Below are positions 9,214 to 18,247 of a DNA stretch of 64,000 nucleotides, one piece after another. The notes under the pieces are model-generated. The model had not been told where the DNA came from and ran no database searches. It saw nothing but the letters and a program-made list of their open reading frames with translations. The number at the start of each line of letters is the position of its first letter. Within the stretch, counting starts at the first letter, position 1. Source of the stretch: Phenylobacterium koreense (GTDB lineage Bacteria > Pseudomonadota > Alphaproteobacteria > Caulobacterales > Caulobacteraceae); the NCBI RefSeq assembly GCF_040545335.1, contig NZ_JBEPLU010000001.1, positions 1,612,001 through 1,676,000 on the forward strand. The letters are read 5' to 3'. The position numbers and the translations under genes are program-made.

Positions 9214-11130
9214 ATGGCTGATTCAGCCGCCGTCGCTCAGGAAGCGGCCGAGGAATCTCAATCGCACAAGCGCGAGAGCTTCGCCGCACTGGCCCTTGGC
9301 GCCATCGGCGTCGTGTTCGGCGACATCGGCACCAGCCCCCTCTATGCGATGAAGGAGGCCCTGCACCACTCCCGCGAGGGCGGCGCCAGCGAACTGGCGG
9401 TGCTGGGCGTGGTCTCGCTGGTGATCTGGGCCCTCGTCCTCATCGTCACCATCAAGTACGTCGTCTTCCTGATGCGGGCCGACAACAAGGGCGAAGGCGG
9501 CACGCTGGCCCTTATGGCCCTGGCCCAGCGCCACCTGCCCAAGCGGTCGACGGCGGTCTTCTTCCTGGGCGTGATCGGCGCGGCGCTGTTCTATGGCGAC
9601 GGCGTCATCACGCCCGCCATCTCCGTGCTTTCGGCGGTCGAGGGCCTCAAGGAGGCGCCCGGCGTCGGCTTGGGAATCGAGCCCTACCTGGTGCCGATCG
9701 CCGCGGGCGTGCTCGTCGCGCTCTTCATGCTCCAGCCCCGCGGCACCCATCGGGTGGCCGCCTTCTTCGGCCCGATCATGGCCGCCTGGTTCCTGGTGCT
9801 CGGCGGTCTCGGCCTGTTCCACATCTTCGACGACTGGACGATCGTCCGCGCCTTCCTGCCGCACTACGGGGTGATGTTCCTCTTCACCAACGGCTGGGTC
9901 GGCTTCGTCATTCTCGGCAGCGTTTTCCTGGCGGTGACCGGGGCCGAGGCGCTCTACGCCGACATGGGCCACTTCGGCAAAGGCCCGATCCGCGCCGCCT
10001 GGCTCAGCTTCGCGCTCCCCTGCCTGGCGTTGAACTATCTGGGCCAGGGCGCCAACGTGCTCGCCGACCACAACGCGCGCTTCAACCCGTTCTGGGAAAT
10101 GGTGCCCGAGATCGCCTACTGGCCGGTGCTCGTGCTCGCCACCGCCGCCACCGTCATCGCCAGCCAGGCGGTGATCACCGGCGCCTTCTCCATGACCCAG
10201 CAGGCCGTGCAACTGGGCCTGCTGCCGCGGATCGACATCCGCCGCACCTCCGAGACCCAGGCCGGCCAGATCTACGTGCCGCAGGTGAACACCTACCTGA
10301 TGATCGGCGTCCTCATCCTGCTGTTCACCTTCCAGACCTCCTCGTCCCTGGCCGCCGCCTACGGGATCGCGGTCACCGGCGCGATGTTCGTCGATACGCT
10401 GCTGTTCTTCGTGATCGTCCGCTACATGTGGAAGCGGCCCGTCTGGCAAGCCGCCCTGGCCGCCGGCGCCTTCGGCGTCATCGACCTGGTCTTCATCAGC
10501 TCCAACCTCCTGAAGATTCCCGACGGGGCCTGGCTGCCCCTGGTCATGGGCGCAGTGCTGGTGGTCGTCATGTGGACCTGGACCCGCGGCGCCCAGATCC
10601 TCACCGAAAAGACCCGCCGCGACTCCGTCCCGCTGGTCGAGCTGTCCGAGATTCTCAAGGCCCGCGCGCCGCACCGGGCCCCCGGCACGGCCATCTTCCT
10701 GACCTCCGACCCGGACATCGCGCCCGTCGCGCTCATGCACAACCTCAAGCACAACAAGGTCCTGCACGAGAAGAACGTGATCCTCACCGTTGTCACCACC
10801 GAGACTCCGCGGGTCAGCGAGGCCGACCGCATCCGCATCGAGCCGGTGAACGACGACTTCAAGAAGGTCTTCGTCTCCTACGGCTTCATGGAGAGTCCGA
10901 ACCTGCCCAAGGCGCTCGGCCTCTGCCGCAAGCTCGGTCTGAAATTCGACATCATGGCCACCAGCTTCTTCCTCGGTCGCCGGTCCGTGGTGGCCTCGGC
11001 TCAGTCCGGCATGCCGCTCTGGCAGGACAAGATCTTCATCTTCCTGATGCGGAACGCCGCCAACCCCACGGACTTTTATAAGATCCCCCCCGGCCGCGTG
11101 GTGGAGCTGGGCACCCAGGTGAGCGTCTAG
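9214..11130 (+). CDS. kup: KUP-family potassium transporter
   Basis: A 638-residue K+:H+ symporter of the inner membrane. It has the family signature GVVFGDIGTSPLYAMKEA near the N-terminus, about 12 hydrophobic segments up to residue ~450, and a soluble C-terminal domain. The internal ALFYGDGVITPAISVLSA and GAEALYADMGHFG blocks are also diagnostic. The frame is open far upstream, but homology begins at the ATG at 9214. The next gene starts on the base after its stop, so the two are co-transcribed. Confidence 0.96.
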   Translation: MADSAAVAQEAAEESQSHKRESFAALALGAIGVVFGDIGTSPLYAMKEALHHSREGGASELAVLGVVSLVIWALVLIVTIKYVVFLMRADNKGEGGTLALMALAQRHLPKRSTAVFFLGVIGAALFYGDGVITPAISVLSAVEGLKEAPGVGLGIEPYLVPIAAGVLVALFMLQPRGTHRVAAFFGPIMAAWFLVLGGLGLFHIFDDWTIVRAFLPHYGVMFLFTNGWVGFVILGSVFLAVTGAEALYADMGHFGKGPIRAAWLSFALPCLALNYLGQGANVLADHNARFNPFWEMVPEIAYWPVLVLATAATVIASQAVITGAFSMTQQAVQLGLLPRIDIRRTSETQAGQIYVPQVNTYLMIGVLILLFTFQTSSSLAAAYGIAVTGAMFVDTLLFFVIVRYMWKRPVWQAALAAGAFGVIDLVFISSNLLKIPDGAWLPLVMGAVLVVVMWTWTRGAQILTEKTRRDSVPLVELSEILKARAPHRAPGTAIFLTSDPDIAPVALMHNLKHNKVLHEKNVILTVVTTETPRVSEADRIRIEPVNDDFKKVFVSYGFMESPNLPKALGLCRKLGLKFDIMATSFFLGRRSVVASAQSGMPLWQDKIFIFLMRNAANPTDFYKIPPGRVVELGTQVSV

Positions 11131-11475
11131 ATGGATTTCCTGAGTATCGGCGCCGACGCCCTCTGGATCATCGCCCTGTCGATCATGGCGGGCGGGGCGC
11201 GGGCGGCCTGGCGCCGGATGGACGCCCAGACGCTGGTGCCGATGCGCGGAAACTGGCGCCTGCCGCGCAATCAGGCCCTCATCCTGCCGGTGCTGCTCGC
11301 ATTGCTCCTGGGCGTGGCCCTGCTCTGGGCCCATCGCAACGCGGCGGACCTGGCCTACAACGTCATCTTCTTCGGCGCCCGCGCCACATTGGCGGCGATC
11401 GTGGCCATGATGCACCTGCAGTGGCTCAAGGGCGCCCTGATCACGCTCGACGCCGAAGGCGGGCTCAAGTCTTAA
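11131..11475 (+). CDS. Small membrane protein of unknown function, downstream of kup
   Basis: A 114-residue protein with three likely transmembrane helices, at about 6-24, 49-67 and 78-96. I do not recognise the family. Its ATG directly follows the kup TAG stop with no intervening base, so translation is probably coupled. This raises the possibility that it assists or modulates the transporter, but nothing in the sequence proves it. Its TAA stop overlaps the stop of the convergent Lrp-type gene in the shared bases TTAA at 11472-11475. Confidence 0.7.
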   Translation: MDFLSIGADALWIIALSIMAGGARAAWRRMDAQTLVPMRGNWRLPRNQALILPVLLALLLGVALLWAHRNAADLAYNVIFFGARATLAAIVAMMHLQWLKGALITLDAEGGLKS

Positions 11476-11942
11476 GGCAGCGGGATTTCGAAGCTGCGCT
11501 TGACCGTCTCCATCGGTACGTCGGTCTTCACGCTCTGGACGCTCGGAATCCGCGTCAGGTGATCGGCCTGGAAGCGCCAATAGCTGTTCAGGTCGGCGGT
11601 CACGATCCGCAGCAGGGCGTCGCACTCCCCGGTCGTCAGATAGCACTCGACCACTTCGGGAAACCGCCGCACCGCCTCGGCGAACTGCTGGGTCATGGCC
11701 GCGTCCTGGGTCTTGAACCAGACCCGGGCGAACACCGTCAGCCCGACCCCGACCTTGGCCCCGTCCACCACCGCCACATAGCGCTGGATGACGCCCGCCT
11801 CCTCCAGCAGCCGGACCCGGCGCAGGCAGGGCGATGGCGACAGCCCGACCTCCTTGGCGAGTTCGATATTCTGCATGCGGCCGTCCCGCTGCAGGGCGCG
11901 CAGAATACGGCGATCGATGGCGTCGAGCTTGATTGGCGCCAT
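11472..11942 (-). CDS. Lrp/AsnC family transcriptional regulator
   Basis: A 156-residue regulator. The N-terminal winged HTH reads LDAIDRRILRALQRDGRMQN followed by ELAKEVGLSPSPCLRRV. The C-terminal RAM/ligand domain includes VVECYLTTGECDALLRIV and the closing SVQSVKTDVPMETVK. The ATG at 11942 fits the family start. It is divergent from argG, with a 102-nt gap containing a TTGG/CCAA dyad. By family habit it is probably autoregulatory and responds to an amino acid; control of argG is possible but unproven. Confidence 0.92.
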   Translation of the reverse strand: MAPIKLDAIDRRILRALQRDGRMQNIELAKEVGLSPSPCLRRVRLLEEAGVIQRYVAVVDGAKVGVGLTVFARVWFKTQDAAMTQQFAEAVRRFPEVVECYLTTGECDALLRIVTADLNSYWRFQADHLTRIPSVQSVKTDVPMETVKRSFEIPLP

Positions 11943-11994
11943 ATGCCCCTCGCACAGACAAGTTTGAAATCTGGCGCCAATACCACGCCGATTG

Positions 11995-12014
11995 TTGGCG
12001 CATTTGCAATCCAA
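11995..12014. promoter_or_regulatory. Candidate Lrp-type operator between the Lrp gene and argG
   Basis: An imperfect dyad TTGG-N12-CCAA with an inner GCA-TT-TGC lies in the AT-richer part of the 102-nt divergent gap. Its position and symmetry suit an Lrp/AsnC binding site. This is a pattern match only. Confidence 0.35.
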
Positions 12015-12044
12015 TTGTTTTGATCCTGGCTTAGGGTGCCGCGC

Positions 12045-13277
12045 ATGAGCACGACCAACCCCCCCATCAAGAAAGTCGTCCTCGCCTATTCCGGCGGGCT
12101 CGACACCTCGATCATCCTGAAGTGGCTGCAGACCGAGTATGGGGCGGAGGTCGTCACCTTCACCGCCGACCTCGGCCAGGGCGAAGAAATCGAACCCGCC
12201 CGCGCCAAGGCGCTTGCCGCCGGCGTGAAGCCGGAGAACGTCTTCATCGAGGACCTCCGCGAAGAATTCGTCCGCGACTTCGTGTTTCCGATGTTCCGCG
12301 CCAACACGGTCTATGAAGGGCAGTACCTGCTCGGCACCTCGATCGCCCGGCCGCTGATCGCCAAGCGCCAGATCGAGATCGCCCGTCAGACCGGCGCCGA
12401 CGCCGTCAGCCACGGCGCTACCGGCAAGGGCAACGACCAGGTCCGCTTCGAGCTCGGCTACTATGCCCTCGAGCCCGACATCCACGTCATCGCCCCCTGG
12501 CGCGAGTGGGACTTCAAGTCCCGCGAGGCCCTGCTGGACTTCGCCGAGAAGCACCAGATCCAGATCACCAAGGACAAGCGCGGCGAGGCGCCCTTCAGCG
12601 TCGACGCCAATCTGCTGCACTCCTCCTCCGAAGGTAAGGTGCTGGAAGACCCGGCGATCGAGGCTCCCGAGTTCGTGCACATGCGCACCATCTCGCCCGA
12701 GGACGCGCCGGACACCCCGACCATCTTCACCATGGACTTCGAAGGCGGCGACCCGGTCGCCATCGACGGCGAGAAGCTCACCCCCGCCGCCCTGCTGACC
12801 AAGCTCAACAAGCTCGGTCACGACAACGGGATCGGCCGCCTCGACCTGGTCGAGAACCGCTTCGTCGGCATGAAGTCGCGCGGCGTCTACGAGACCCCCG
12901 GCGGGACCATCCTGCTGGCCGCCCACCGCGGGATCGAGTCCATCACCCTCGACCGCGGATCGATGCACCTGAAGGACGAGCTGATGCCGAAGTACGCATC
13001 GCTCATCTACAACGGCTTCTGGTTCAGCCCGGAGCGCGAGATGCTGCAGGCGGCCATCGACTACAGCCAGAAGAAGGTCACCGGCCAGGTTCGCGTGAAG
13101 CTCTACAAGGGCAATGTCACCGTCATCGGCCGCACCAGCCCCTACTCGCTGTACGACCAGGACCTGGTCACCTTCGAGGAAGGCAAGGTCGCCTACGACC
13201 ACCGCGACGCCGCCGGCTTCATCAAGCTCAACGCCCTGCGCCTGCGCGTCGCCGCCAAGCGCGACCGCCGCGGCTGA
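12045..13277 (+). CDS. argG: Argininosuccinate synthase
   Basis: Condenses citrulline and aspartate with ATP in arginine synthesis. The 410-residue product has the PP-loop [19 protein letters not shown] at the N-terminus, [13 protein letters not shown], and the citrulline-binding [17 protein letters not shown]. The ATG at 12045 is preferred; a GTG nine bases upstream is also in frame. It stands alone between the divergent Lrp-type gene and acs. Confidence 0.97.
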   Translation: MSTTNPPIKKVVLAYSGGLDTSIILKWLQTEYGAEVVTFTADLGQGEEIEPARAKALAAGVKPENVFIEDLREEFVRDFVFPMFRANTVYEGQYLLGTSIARPLIAKRQIEIARQTGADAVSHGATGKGNDQVRFELGYYALEPDIHVIAPWREWDFKSREALLDFAEKHQIQITKDKRGEAPFSVDANLLHSSSEGKVLEDPAIEAPEFVHMRTISPEDAPDTPTIFTMDFEGGDPVAIDGEKLTPAALLTKLNKLGHDNGIGRLDLVENRFVGMKSRGVYETPGGTILLAAHRGIESITLDRGSMHLKDELMPKYASLIYNGFWFSPEREMLQAAIDYSQKKVTGQVRVKLYKGNVTVIGRTSPYSLYDQDLVTFEEGKVAYDHRDAAGFIKLNALRLRVAAKRDRRG

Positions 13278-13290
13278 TCAATCGCGCGCA

Positions 13291-13321
13291 GCGCGACGGA
13301 GGGGGCCGCCCGGCAGGGCGG
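13291..13321. repeat. Intergenic inverted-repeat element, copy 2 (partial)
   Basis: Shortly after argG. It contains the core CGGAGGGGGCCGC (13297-13309), shared with 62590-62602 and, inverted, with 22477-22489. It closes with a perfect hairpin CCGCCC-GGCA-GGGCGG (13306-13321). It may terminate argG transcription. Confidence 0.6.
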
Positions 13322-13429
13322 TCTCCGCTCCGTATTGCCTCACCCCCGCACTTTCCTGACCTCTGCGGTTGCGTCCCCCGCGTCACTCCGCATAACTCCC
13401 TCCAGAGCTTGTGACAGGGAGTGCGCAGC

Positions 13430-15367
13430 GTGAGCGACGGCGAAGTCTTTCCGGTTCCGAAGGCCTGGGCGCAGAAGGCCCACATGGACGCCGCCGGCTA
13501 CGAGGCTGCGGTGGCCGAGGTCGAGACCAATCCCGACGCCTTTTGGACCAAGGTCGCCGGCCGCCTCGACTGGATGACCCCCTTTACCCAGGTCAAGGAC
13601 GTTTCCTTCGAGAAGGAAGACTTCCACATCCGCTGGTTCGCGGACGGCGTACTGAACGTCTCGGTCAACTGCCTCGATCGCCACATCGCCGAACGCGGCG
13701 ACCAGCCCGCCATCCTCTGGGAAAGCGACGACGGCCTGATGGCCCGCTTCACCTATCGTGAAGCCCTGGCCGAGGTCTGCCGCATCGCCAACGTGCTGAA
13801 GGCCAAGGGCGTCAAGAAGGGCGACCGGGTCACCATCTACCTGCCGATGATCCCGGCGGCCGCCTTCTGTATGCTGGCCTGCGCACGGATCGGCGCCATC
13901 CACTCGGTGATCTTCGGCGGTTTCTCGCCCGACTCCATCGCCGGCCGCATCCAGGACTGCGACAGCCGCATCGTCATCACCGCCGACGAGGGCCTGCGCG
14001 GCGGCAAGATCGTTCCCCTCAAGCGCAACGTCGACGAGGCCTTGAAGTCCTGCCCGCAAGTCACCGACGTCATCGTGGTGCGCCGCACCAAGGCCGACGT
14101 GCCGATGACCGAAGGCCGCGACGCCTTCCTGCCGGACCTGAAGCAGGGCGTCTCCGACGTCTGCGAGCCCGAGCCGATGAACGCGGAGGACCCGCTGTTC
14201 ATCCTCTACACCTCCGGTTCGACCGGTAAGCCCAAGGGCGTGCTGCACACCACCGGCGGCTATCTGGCCTGGGCCGCCTACACCCACGAGCTGGTCTTCG
14301 ACTACCGCCCCGGCGAGGTCTTCTGGTGCACGGCCGACGTGGGCTGGGTCACCGGCCACAGCTATGTGGTCTACGGCCCCCTGGCCAACGCCGGCACGTC
14401 CCTGATGTTCGAGGGCGTGCCCAACTATCCCGACCACTCCCGCTTCTGGGAGGTCATCGACAAGTACAAGGTGGAGATCTTCTACACCGCCCCGACCGCC
14501 ATCCGCGCCCTGATGCGCGAGGGCGACGAGCCGGTCCTGAAGACTTCGCGCAAGTCGCTGCGCCTGCTGGGCACGGTGGGCGAGCCAATCAACCCGGAAG
14601 CCTGGCTCTGGTACCACCGCGTGGTGGGCGAGGGCCGCTGCCCGATCGTCGACACCTACTGGCAGACCGAGACCGGCGCGTGCCTGGCCTCGCCCCTGCC
14701 CGGCGCCCACCCCACCAAACCCGGCTCCTGCGCCAAGCCGATGCCCGGCGTGAAGTTCCAGCTCGTCGAGGCCGATGGCGCGGTCATCACCGGTGCGGCC
14801 TCCGGCAACCTCTGCATCACCGATAGCTGGCCCGGCCAGATGCGGACGGTCTATGGCGACGACCAGCGCTTCTTCGACACCTACTTCTCGACCTATCCCG
14901 GCAAGTACTTCACCGGGGACGGCTGTCGCCGCGACGAGGACGGCTACTACTGGATCACCGGCCGGGTGGACGACGTCATCAATGTCTCCGGCCACCGCCT
15001 GGGCACCGCCGAGATCGAGAGCGCCCTGGTCGGCAACGAGAACGTCGCCGAGGCCGCGGTCGTCGGCTATCCGCACGACATCAAGGGCCAGGGCGTCTAC
15101 GCTTACGTCACCCTGAAGGCCGACGTCCATCCGACCGACATCCTCGAGGCCGAGCTGAAGGGCTGGGTCCGTCGCGAGATCGGCCCCTTCGCCGCCCCCG
15201 ACGTCGTCCAGTTCGCCCCCGGCCTGCCCAAGACCCGCTCGGGCAAGATCATGCGCCGCATCCTGCGCAAGATCGCCGAGAACGACCTCGGCAACCTCGG
15301 CGACACCACGACCCTCGCCGATCCGGCCGTGGTCGAGGACTTGGTGAAGAACCGACACGGCGCCTGA
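13430..15367 (+). CDS. acs: Acetyl-CoA synthetase
   Basis: A 645-residue AMP-forming ligase that activates acetate to acetyl-CoA. It has the P-loop [20 protein letters not shown], the adenylate-forming TYWQTETGA, the A8 hinge [20 protein letters not shown] and the C-terminal [15 protein letters not shown], with the lysine acetylated by Pat-type enzymes in other species. I choose the GTG at 13430 because AGGGAG lies 8 nt before it; an in-frame GTG at 13421 overlaps that site. Acetate assimilation would feed the malic enzyme/PTA and citrate synthases in this window. Confidence 0.97.
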   Translation: MSDGEVFPVPKAWAQKAHMDAAGYEAAVAEVETNPDAFWTKVAGRLDWMTPFTQVKDVSFEKEDFHIRWFADGVLNVSVNCLDRHIAERGDQPAILWESDDGLMARFTYREALAEVCRIANVLKAKGVKKGDRVTIYLPMIPAAAFCMLACARIGAIHSVIFGGFSPDSIAGRIQDCDSRIVITADEGLRGGKIVPLKRNVDEALKSCPQVTDVIVVRRTKADVPMTEGRDAFLPDLKQGVSDVCEPEPMNAEDPLFILYTSGSTGKPKGVLHTTGGYLAWAAYTHELVFDYRPGEVFWCTADVGWVTGHSYVVYGPLANAGTSLMFEGVPNYPDHSRFWEVIDKYKVEIFYTAPTAIRALMREGDEPVLKTSRKSLRLLGTVGEPINPEAWLWYHRVVGEGRCPIVDTYWQTETGACLASPLPGAHPTKPGSCAKPMPGVKFQLVEADGAVITGAASGNLCITDSWPGQMRTVYGDDQRFFDTYFSTYPGKYFTGDGCRRDEDGYYWITGRVDDVINVSGHRLGTAEIESALVGNENVAEAAVVGYPHDIKGQGVYAYVTLKADVHPTDILEAELKGWVRREIGPFAAPDVVQFAPGLPKTRSGKIMRRILRKIAENDLGNLGDTTTLADPAVVEDLVKNRHGA

Positions 15368-15397
15368 CGCGTTGCGCATGGCGAGGAAAGCTTCGCC

Positions 15398-15946
15398 ATG
15401 CGCCCAGCGGTCATCATCGCCTGCATCCTCCTGGCCGCTCCGCCGGCGCAGGCGCGAGATTCGTCCTTGCGGGTCGAGGTGCTGCGTGACCCAGGCGGCG
15501 CCTCCGGCCTGATCCGCGGCGTGGTGGAGATCGACGCCCCGCCGGAAGCGGTCTGGAAGGTGCTGCTCGACTGCGACCTCGCTCCGCGCATGGTCCGCAG
15601 CCTCCGGAGCTGCCGGGTGCTGGCCAGGGACCCGGCCGGACGCTGGGACGTGCGCGAGCACGTCAGCCGCAACGGCCTCCTGCCCTCGGTTCGCAGCGTC
15701 TTCCGCTCCGACTACGACCCGCCCCGCCGCATCCACTTCTACCGCGTCGGCGGCGAGCTGAGGCTGCTCGACGGCCAGTGGCGGCTCGTCCCCCTTGACG
15801 ACGGTCGCCGCACCCGCGTGCTCTACGAGAACCGCGCCTCTGTCCCCTTCGCCATCCCCGGCCCCATCGCCCGCATGGCCCTGCGCCGCGACGTCCCCGA
15901 GGCCCTTCGCGCCCTGCGCCGCGAGGCGGAGGGGGAAGCGAGATAG
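15398..15946 (+). CDS. Secreted SRPBCC/START-like protein
   Basis: A 182-residue protein with a short Sec signal peptide (MRPAVIIACILLAAPPAQA, cleavage after residue ~19). The rest looks like an SRPBCC (START/Bet v1) ligand-binding fold: it opens with VRGVVEIDAPPEAVWKVLLD-like spacing and ends in a long C-terminal helix. It probably binds a small hydrophobic ligand in the periplasm; the ligand is unknown. It follows acs by 30 nt and may share its transcript. Confidence 0.7.
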   Translation: MRPAVIIACILLAAPPAQARDSSLRVEVLRDPGGASGLIRGVVEIDAPPEAVWKVLLDCDLAPRMVRSLRSCRVLARDPAGRWDVREHVSRNGLLPSVRSVFRSDYDPPRRIHFYRVGGELRLLDGQWRLVPLDDGRRTRVLYENRASVPFAIPGPIARMALRRDVPEALRALRREAEGEAR

Positions 15947-15966
15947 CGCGAGGCGTCGTCGCTCCA

Positions 15967-16001
15967 TTTCCTCCCCCTCCCCCGCTCCGCAGGGGAGGAA
16001 A
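15967..16001. repeat. Intergenic inverted-repeat element, copy 3 (hairpin)
   Basis: A perfect 10-bp stem, TTTCCTCCCC (15967-15976) with GGGGAGGAAA (15992-16001), and a 15-nt loop. It lies between the SRPBCC gene and the rsm22-like gene. The 3' arm contains a purine-rich GGGGAGGAA sequence, but this is 15 nt or more from the next ATG. Confidence 0.65.
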
Positions 16002-16016
16002 AGTGGAATAGCCCCC

Positions 16017-17024
16017 ATGGACGAGTTAAAGCCCGCACCCATGTCCTTCGACCTGCCGCCACAGCTCCGCCTCGCCGCCGACCGCCTGCTGGAGGGCGTC
16101 TCGCGCAAGGACCTGGCCGGCCGGGCCAGCGCCATCTCCGCCCGCTATCGCGCCGGCGGCGGCTCGGCCGCCGTGGTGGCCTCGCAGGCCGACGCCATGG
16201 CCTATGTCCTGACACGCCTCCCGGCCACCTACGCCGCCGACGCCCGAGTCTTCGCCGACATCGCCGAGCGCGTTCGGGATTTCGCCCCCCGAAGCCTGCT
16301 GGACGCCGGCGCCGGGCCGGGCGGCGCCGGTTGGGCGGCCCTTGAGACCTGGCCCGGCGTCGCCCGCGCCGTCCTGCTCGACTCCAACCGCGCCTTCCTC
16401 GACCTCGCCGAAGCGCTCGCCGCCGAAGCGGCCCCCACCCTCAAGGAAGCCGAGCGCCTGCGCGCCGACCTCGCCGCCGCCGGCGACTGGCCCACGGCCG
16501 ACCTCGTCATGGCCAGCTACGCCCTGGCCGAGATTGCTCCGTCCGCGCAGGCCGGCGTCGTCGCCCGCCTGTGGGATTCGACGCAGGGCGTGCTTGTCCT
16601 CATCGAGCCCGGAACACCCGCCGGCTACCAACGCATCCTCGCGGCTCGCACCCAGCTCATCGAGGCGGGCGCCCAACTCATCGCCCCTTGCCCGCACCAC
16701 GCGCCCTGCCCGCTGAACGCTCCCGACTGGTGCCATTTCAGCCAACGCCTCGCCCGCTCGCGCGACCACCGCATCGCCAAGGGCGCCGAGACCCCCTTCG
16801 AGGACGAGAAGTTCATCTACCTGGCCGCCGCCCGGCCCGGCCTCGCCGTGGAGCCGCCGGCCCCGCGGGTCCTCGCCCCGCCCCGCGCCGGCAAGCCGGG
16901 GATCGAACTCAAGCTCTGCACGCCCTCCGGCGCGGCCGAGCAGCGCTTCGTCGCCAAGCGCGACAAGGCCGCCTACGCGGTCGCCCGGCGGCTGGATTGG
17001 GGCGACCTCCTCCCAACATCCTGA
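16017..17024 (+). CDS. Rsm22-family small-ribosomal-subunit methyltransferase-like protein
   Basis: A 335-residue protein of the family that includes mitochondrial Rsm22/METTL17. It has a SAM-type Rossmann segment (SLLDAGAGPGGAGWAALE, then AVLLDSNRAFLDLAEAL) and a Cys-rich block (PCPHHAPCPLNAPDWCHFSQ). In METTL17 homologues that kind of cluster holds an Fe-S cluster needed for small-subunit assembly. Homology starts at the ATG at 16017; a second ATG at 16041 is possible. The role is inferred to be ribosome assembly. It is preceded by a repeat hairpin and followed by the MDR gene after about 100 nt. Confidence 0.85.
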   Translation: MDELKPAPMSFDLPPQLRLAADRLLEGVSRKDLAGRASAISARYRAGGGSAAVVASQADAMAYVLTRLPATYAADARVFADIAERVRDFAPRSLLDAGAGPGGAGWAALETWPGVARAVLLDSNRAFLDLAEALAAEAAPTLKEAERLRADLAAAGDWPTADLVMASYALAEIAPSAQAGVVARLWDSTQGVLVLIEPGTPAGYQRILAARTQLIEAGAQLIAPCPHHAPCPLNAPDWCHFSQRLARSRDHRIAKGAETPFEDEKFIYLAAARPGLAVEPPAPRVLAPPRAGKPGIELKLCTPSGAAEQRFVAKRDKAAYAVARRLDWGDLLPTS

Positions 17025-17125
17025 AACCGCCGGTTTCCAAACGCCGCCGCCCGCGGCACAAGAGAAGCTGGCCCAACGGCATTTCGGGCCACGCAAATTT
17101 CAAGAGAGAGCCCAGGGAGGCCATT

Positions 17126-18109
17126 ATGCCCGTCAGCCGTGAGATCCACCTCGTCGCCCGCCCGAACGGAATGCCCAGGCCCGAGGACTTCGCCTTGGTG
17201 GAAACCAGCGTCGGCGACGCCGGCGACGGCCAGGTGCTGGTCCAGAACCTCTACATGTCGGTCGATCCGGCCATGCGCCCGCGCCTGACCGCCGGCCAGG
17301 ACCTCAATGTCCCGATGATGGGCGGGGCGCTGGGCCGCGTCGTCCAATCCAAGAACCCCGACTTCGCCGTCGGCGACATCGTCACCAATCGCTCGGGCTT
17401 CCGGGAATATTTCGTCTCCGCCGGCAAGGACCTGAGCAAGCTGGCGGCTGATCCGGACCTTTCGCTCACCACCTACATGCACGCCATGGGCATGACCGGC
17501 TTCACCGCTTATGGCGGCCTGCTGCACATCGGCCAGCTCAAGGACGGCGAGCAGGTCTTCGTTTCCACCGCGGCCGGCGCGGTGGGCTCGGTCGCCGCCC
17601 AGATCGCCAAGATCAAGGGCTGCTACGTGGTGGGCTCCACTGGTTCGGCCGACAAGGCCGCCTGGCTGAAGGACGAAGTCGGCCTCGACGCGGTGATCAA
17701 CTACAAGGAAGCCCCGATCCGGCAGGCCCTGCAGGACGCCACGCCCAAGGGGATCGACGTCTATTTCGACAATGTCGGCGGCGATCATCTGGAAGCGGCC
17801 CTCCGCCGCATGAACACCCTGGGCCGCATCCCGGTCTGCGGCTTCATCTCCGGCTACAATTCCGGCCACTCGCCGGTCTCGAACCTGTCGAACATCATCT
17901 ATTCGCGGGTGATGCTGCGCGGCTTCGTGGGCACGGACTTCCCGCACCTGCACGGCCAGTTCCTGAGCGACATGGCCGGCTGGCTGAAGGACGGCAAGGT
18001 CAAGTACCAGGAGACCGTCCTCGACGGCATCGCCAACGCCCCCAGCGCCCTGATCGGCCTCATGCAAGGCGCCAACACCGGCAAGATGCTGGTCAAGCTG
18101 GCGGCGTAA
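17126..18109 (+). CDS. NADP-dependent MDR oxidoreductase (CurA / prostaglandin-reductase-like)
   Basis: A 327-residue zinc-free medium-chain reductase. It opens with MPVSREIHLVARPNGMPRPE, has the substrate-loop NLYMSVDPAMRPRL, and the NADP-binding AAGAVGSVAAQIAKIKG followed by VVGSTGSADKAAWL. Relatives reduce alpha,beta-unsaturated ketones or aldehydes (curcumin/alkenal reductases), so a detoxifying role is likely. The start has AGGGAGG at 5 nt. It is monocistronic. Confidence 0.9.
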   Translation: MPVSREIHLVARPNGMPRPEDFALVETSVGDAGDGQVLVQNLYMSVDPAMRPRLTAGQDLNVPMMGGALGRVVQSKNPDFAVGDIVTNRSGFREYFVSAGKDLSKLAADPDLSLTTYMHAMGMTGFTAYGGLLHIGQLKDGEQVFVSTAAGAVGSVAAQIAKIKGCYVVGSTGSADKAAWLKDEVGLDAVINYKEAPIRQALQDATPKGIDVYFDNVGGDHLEAALRRMNTLGRIPVCGFISGYNSGHSPVSNLSNIIYSRVMLRGFVGTDFPHLHGQFLSDMAGWLKDGKVKYQETVLDGIANAPSALIGLMQGANTGKMLVKLAA

Positions 18110-18123
18110 AACCCGCGCTCTCT

Positions 18124-18163
18124 TCCTCCCCTGCGAAGCGGGGGAGGGGGACCACCCGAAGAA
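18124..18163. repeat. Intergenic inverted-repeat element, copy 4
   Basis: TTCCTCCCCTGCGAAGCGGGG-type hairpin just after the MDR gene: a CTCCCC arm, a GCGAAGC turn and a GGGGGAGGGGG arm. It resembles the one at 22403. It may serve as a terminator. Confidence 0.6.
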
Positions 18164-18247
18164 AAGGCGCAGCCCTGCGGCGGTCTCGCCCGCTTCCCTC
18201 CCTCGCCGCCGATGCTAGGGTCGCCGCACGCCAACCGGGAAGTCCGC

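Noticed and set aside
9223..12009. A 928-codon minus-strand frame opposite kup
   Set aside because: Composition is Gly/Asp/His/Gln-rich low complexity; kup on the other strand has clear family motifs. Only the unrelated Lrp-type gene near its right end is real, in another frame.
13340..16135. A 931-codon minus-strand frame opposite acs
   Set aside because: Antisense shadow; acs has all adenylate-forming motifs and a good ribosome-binding site.
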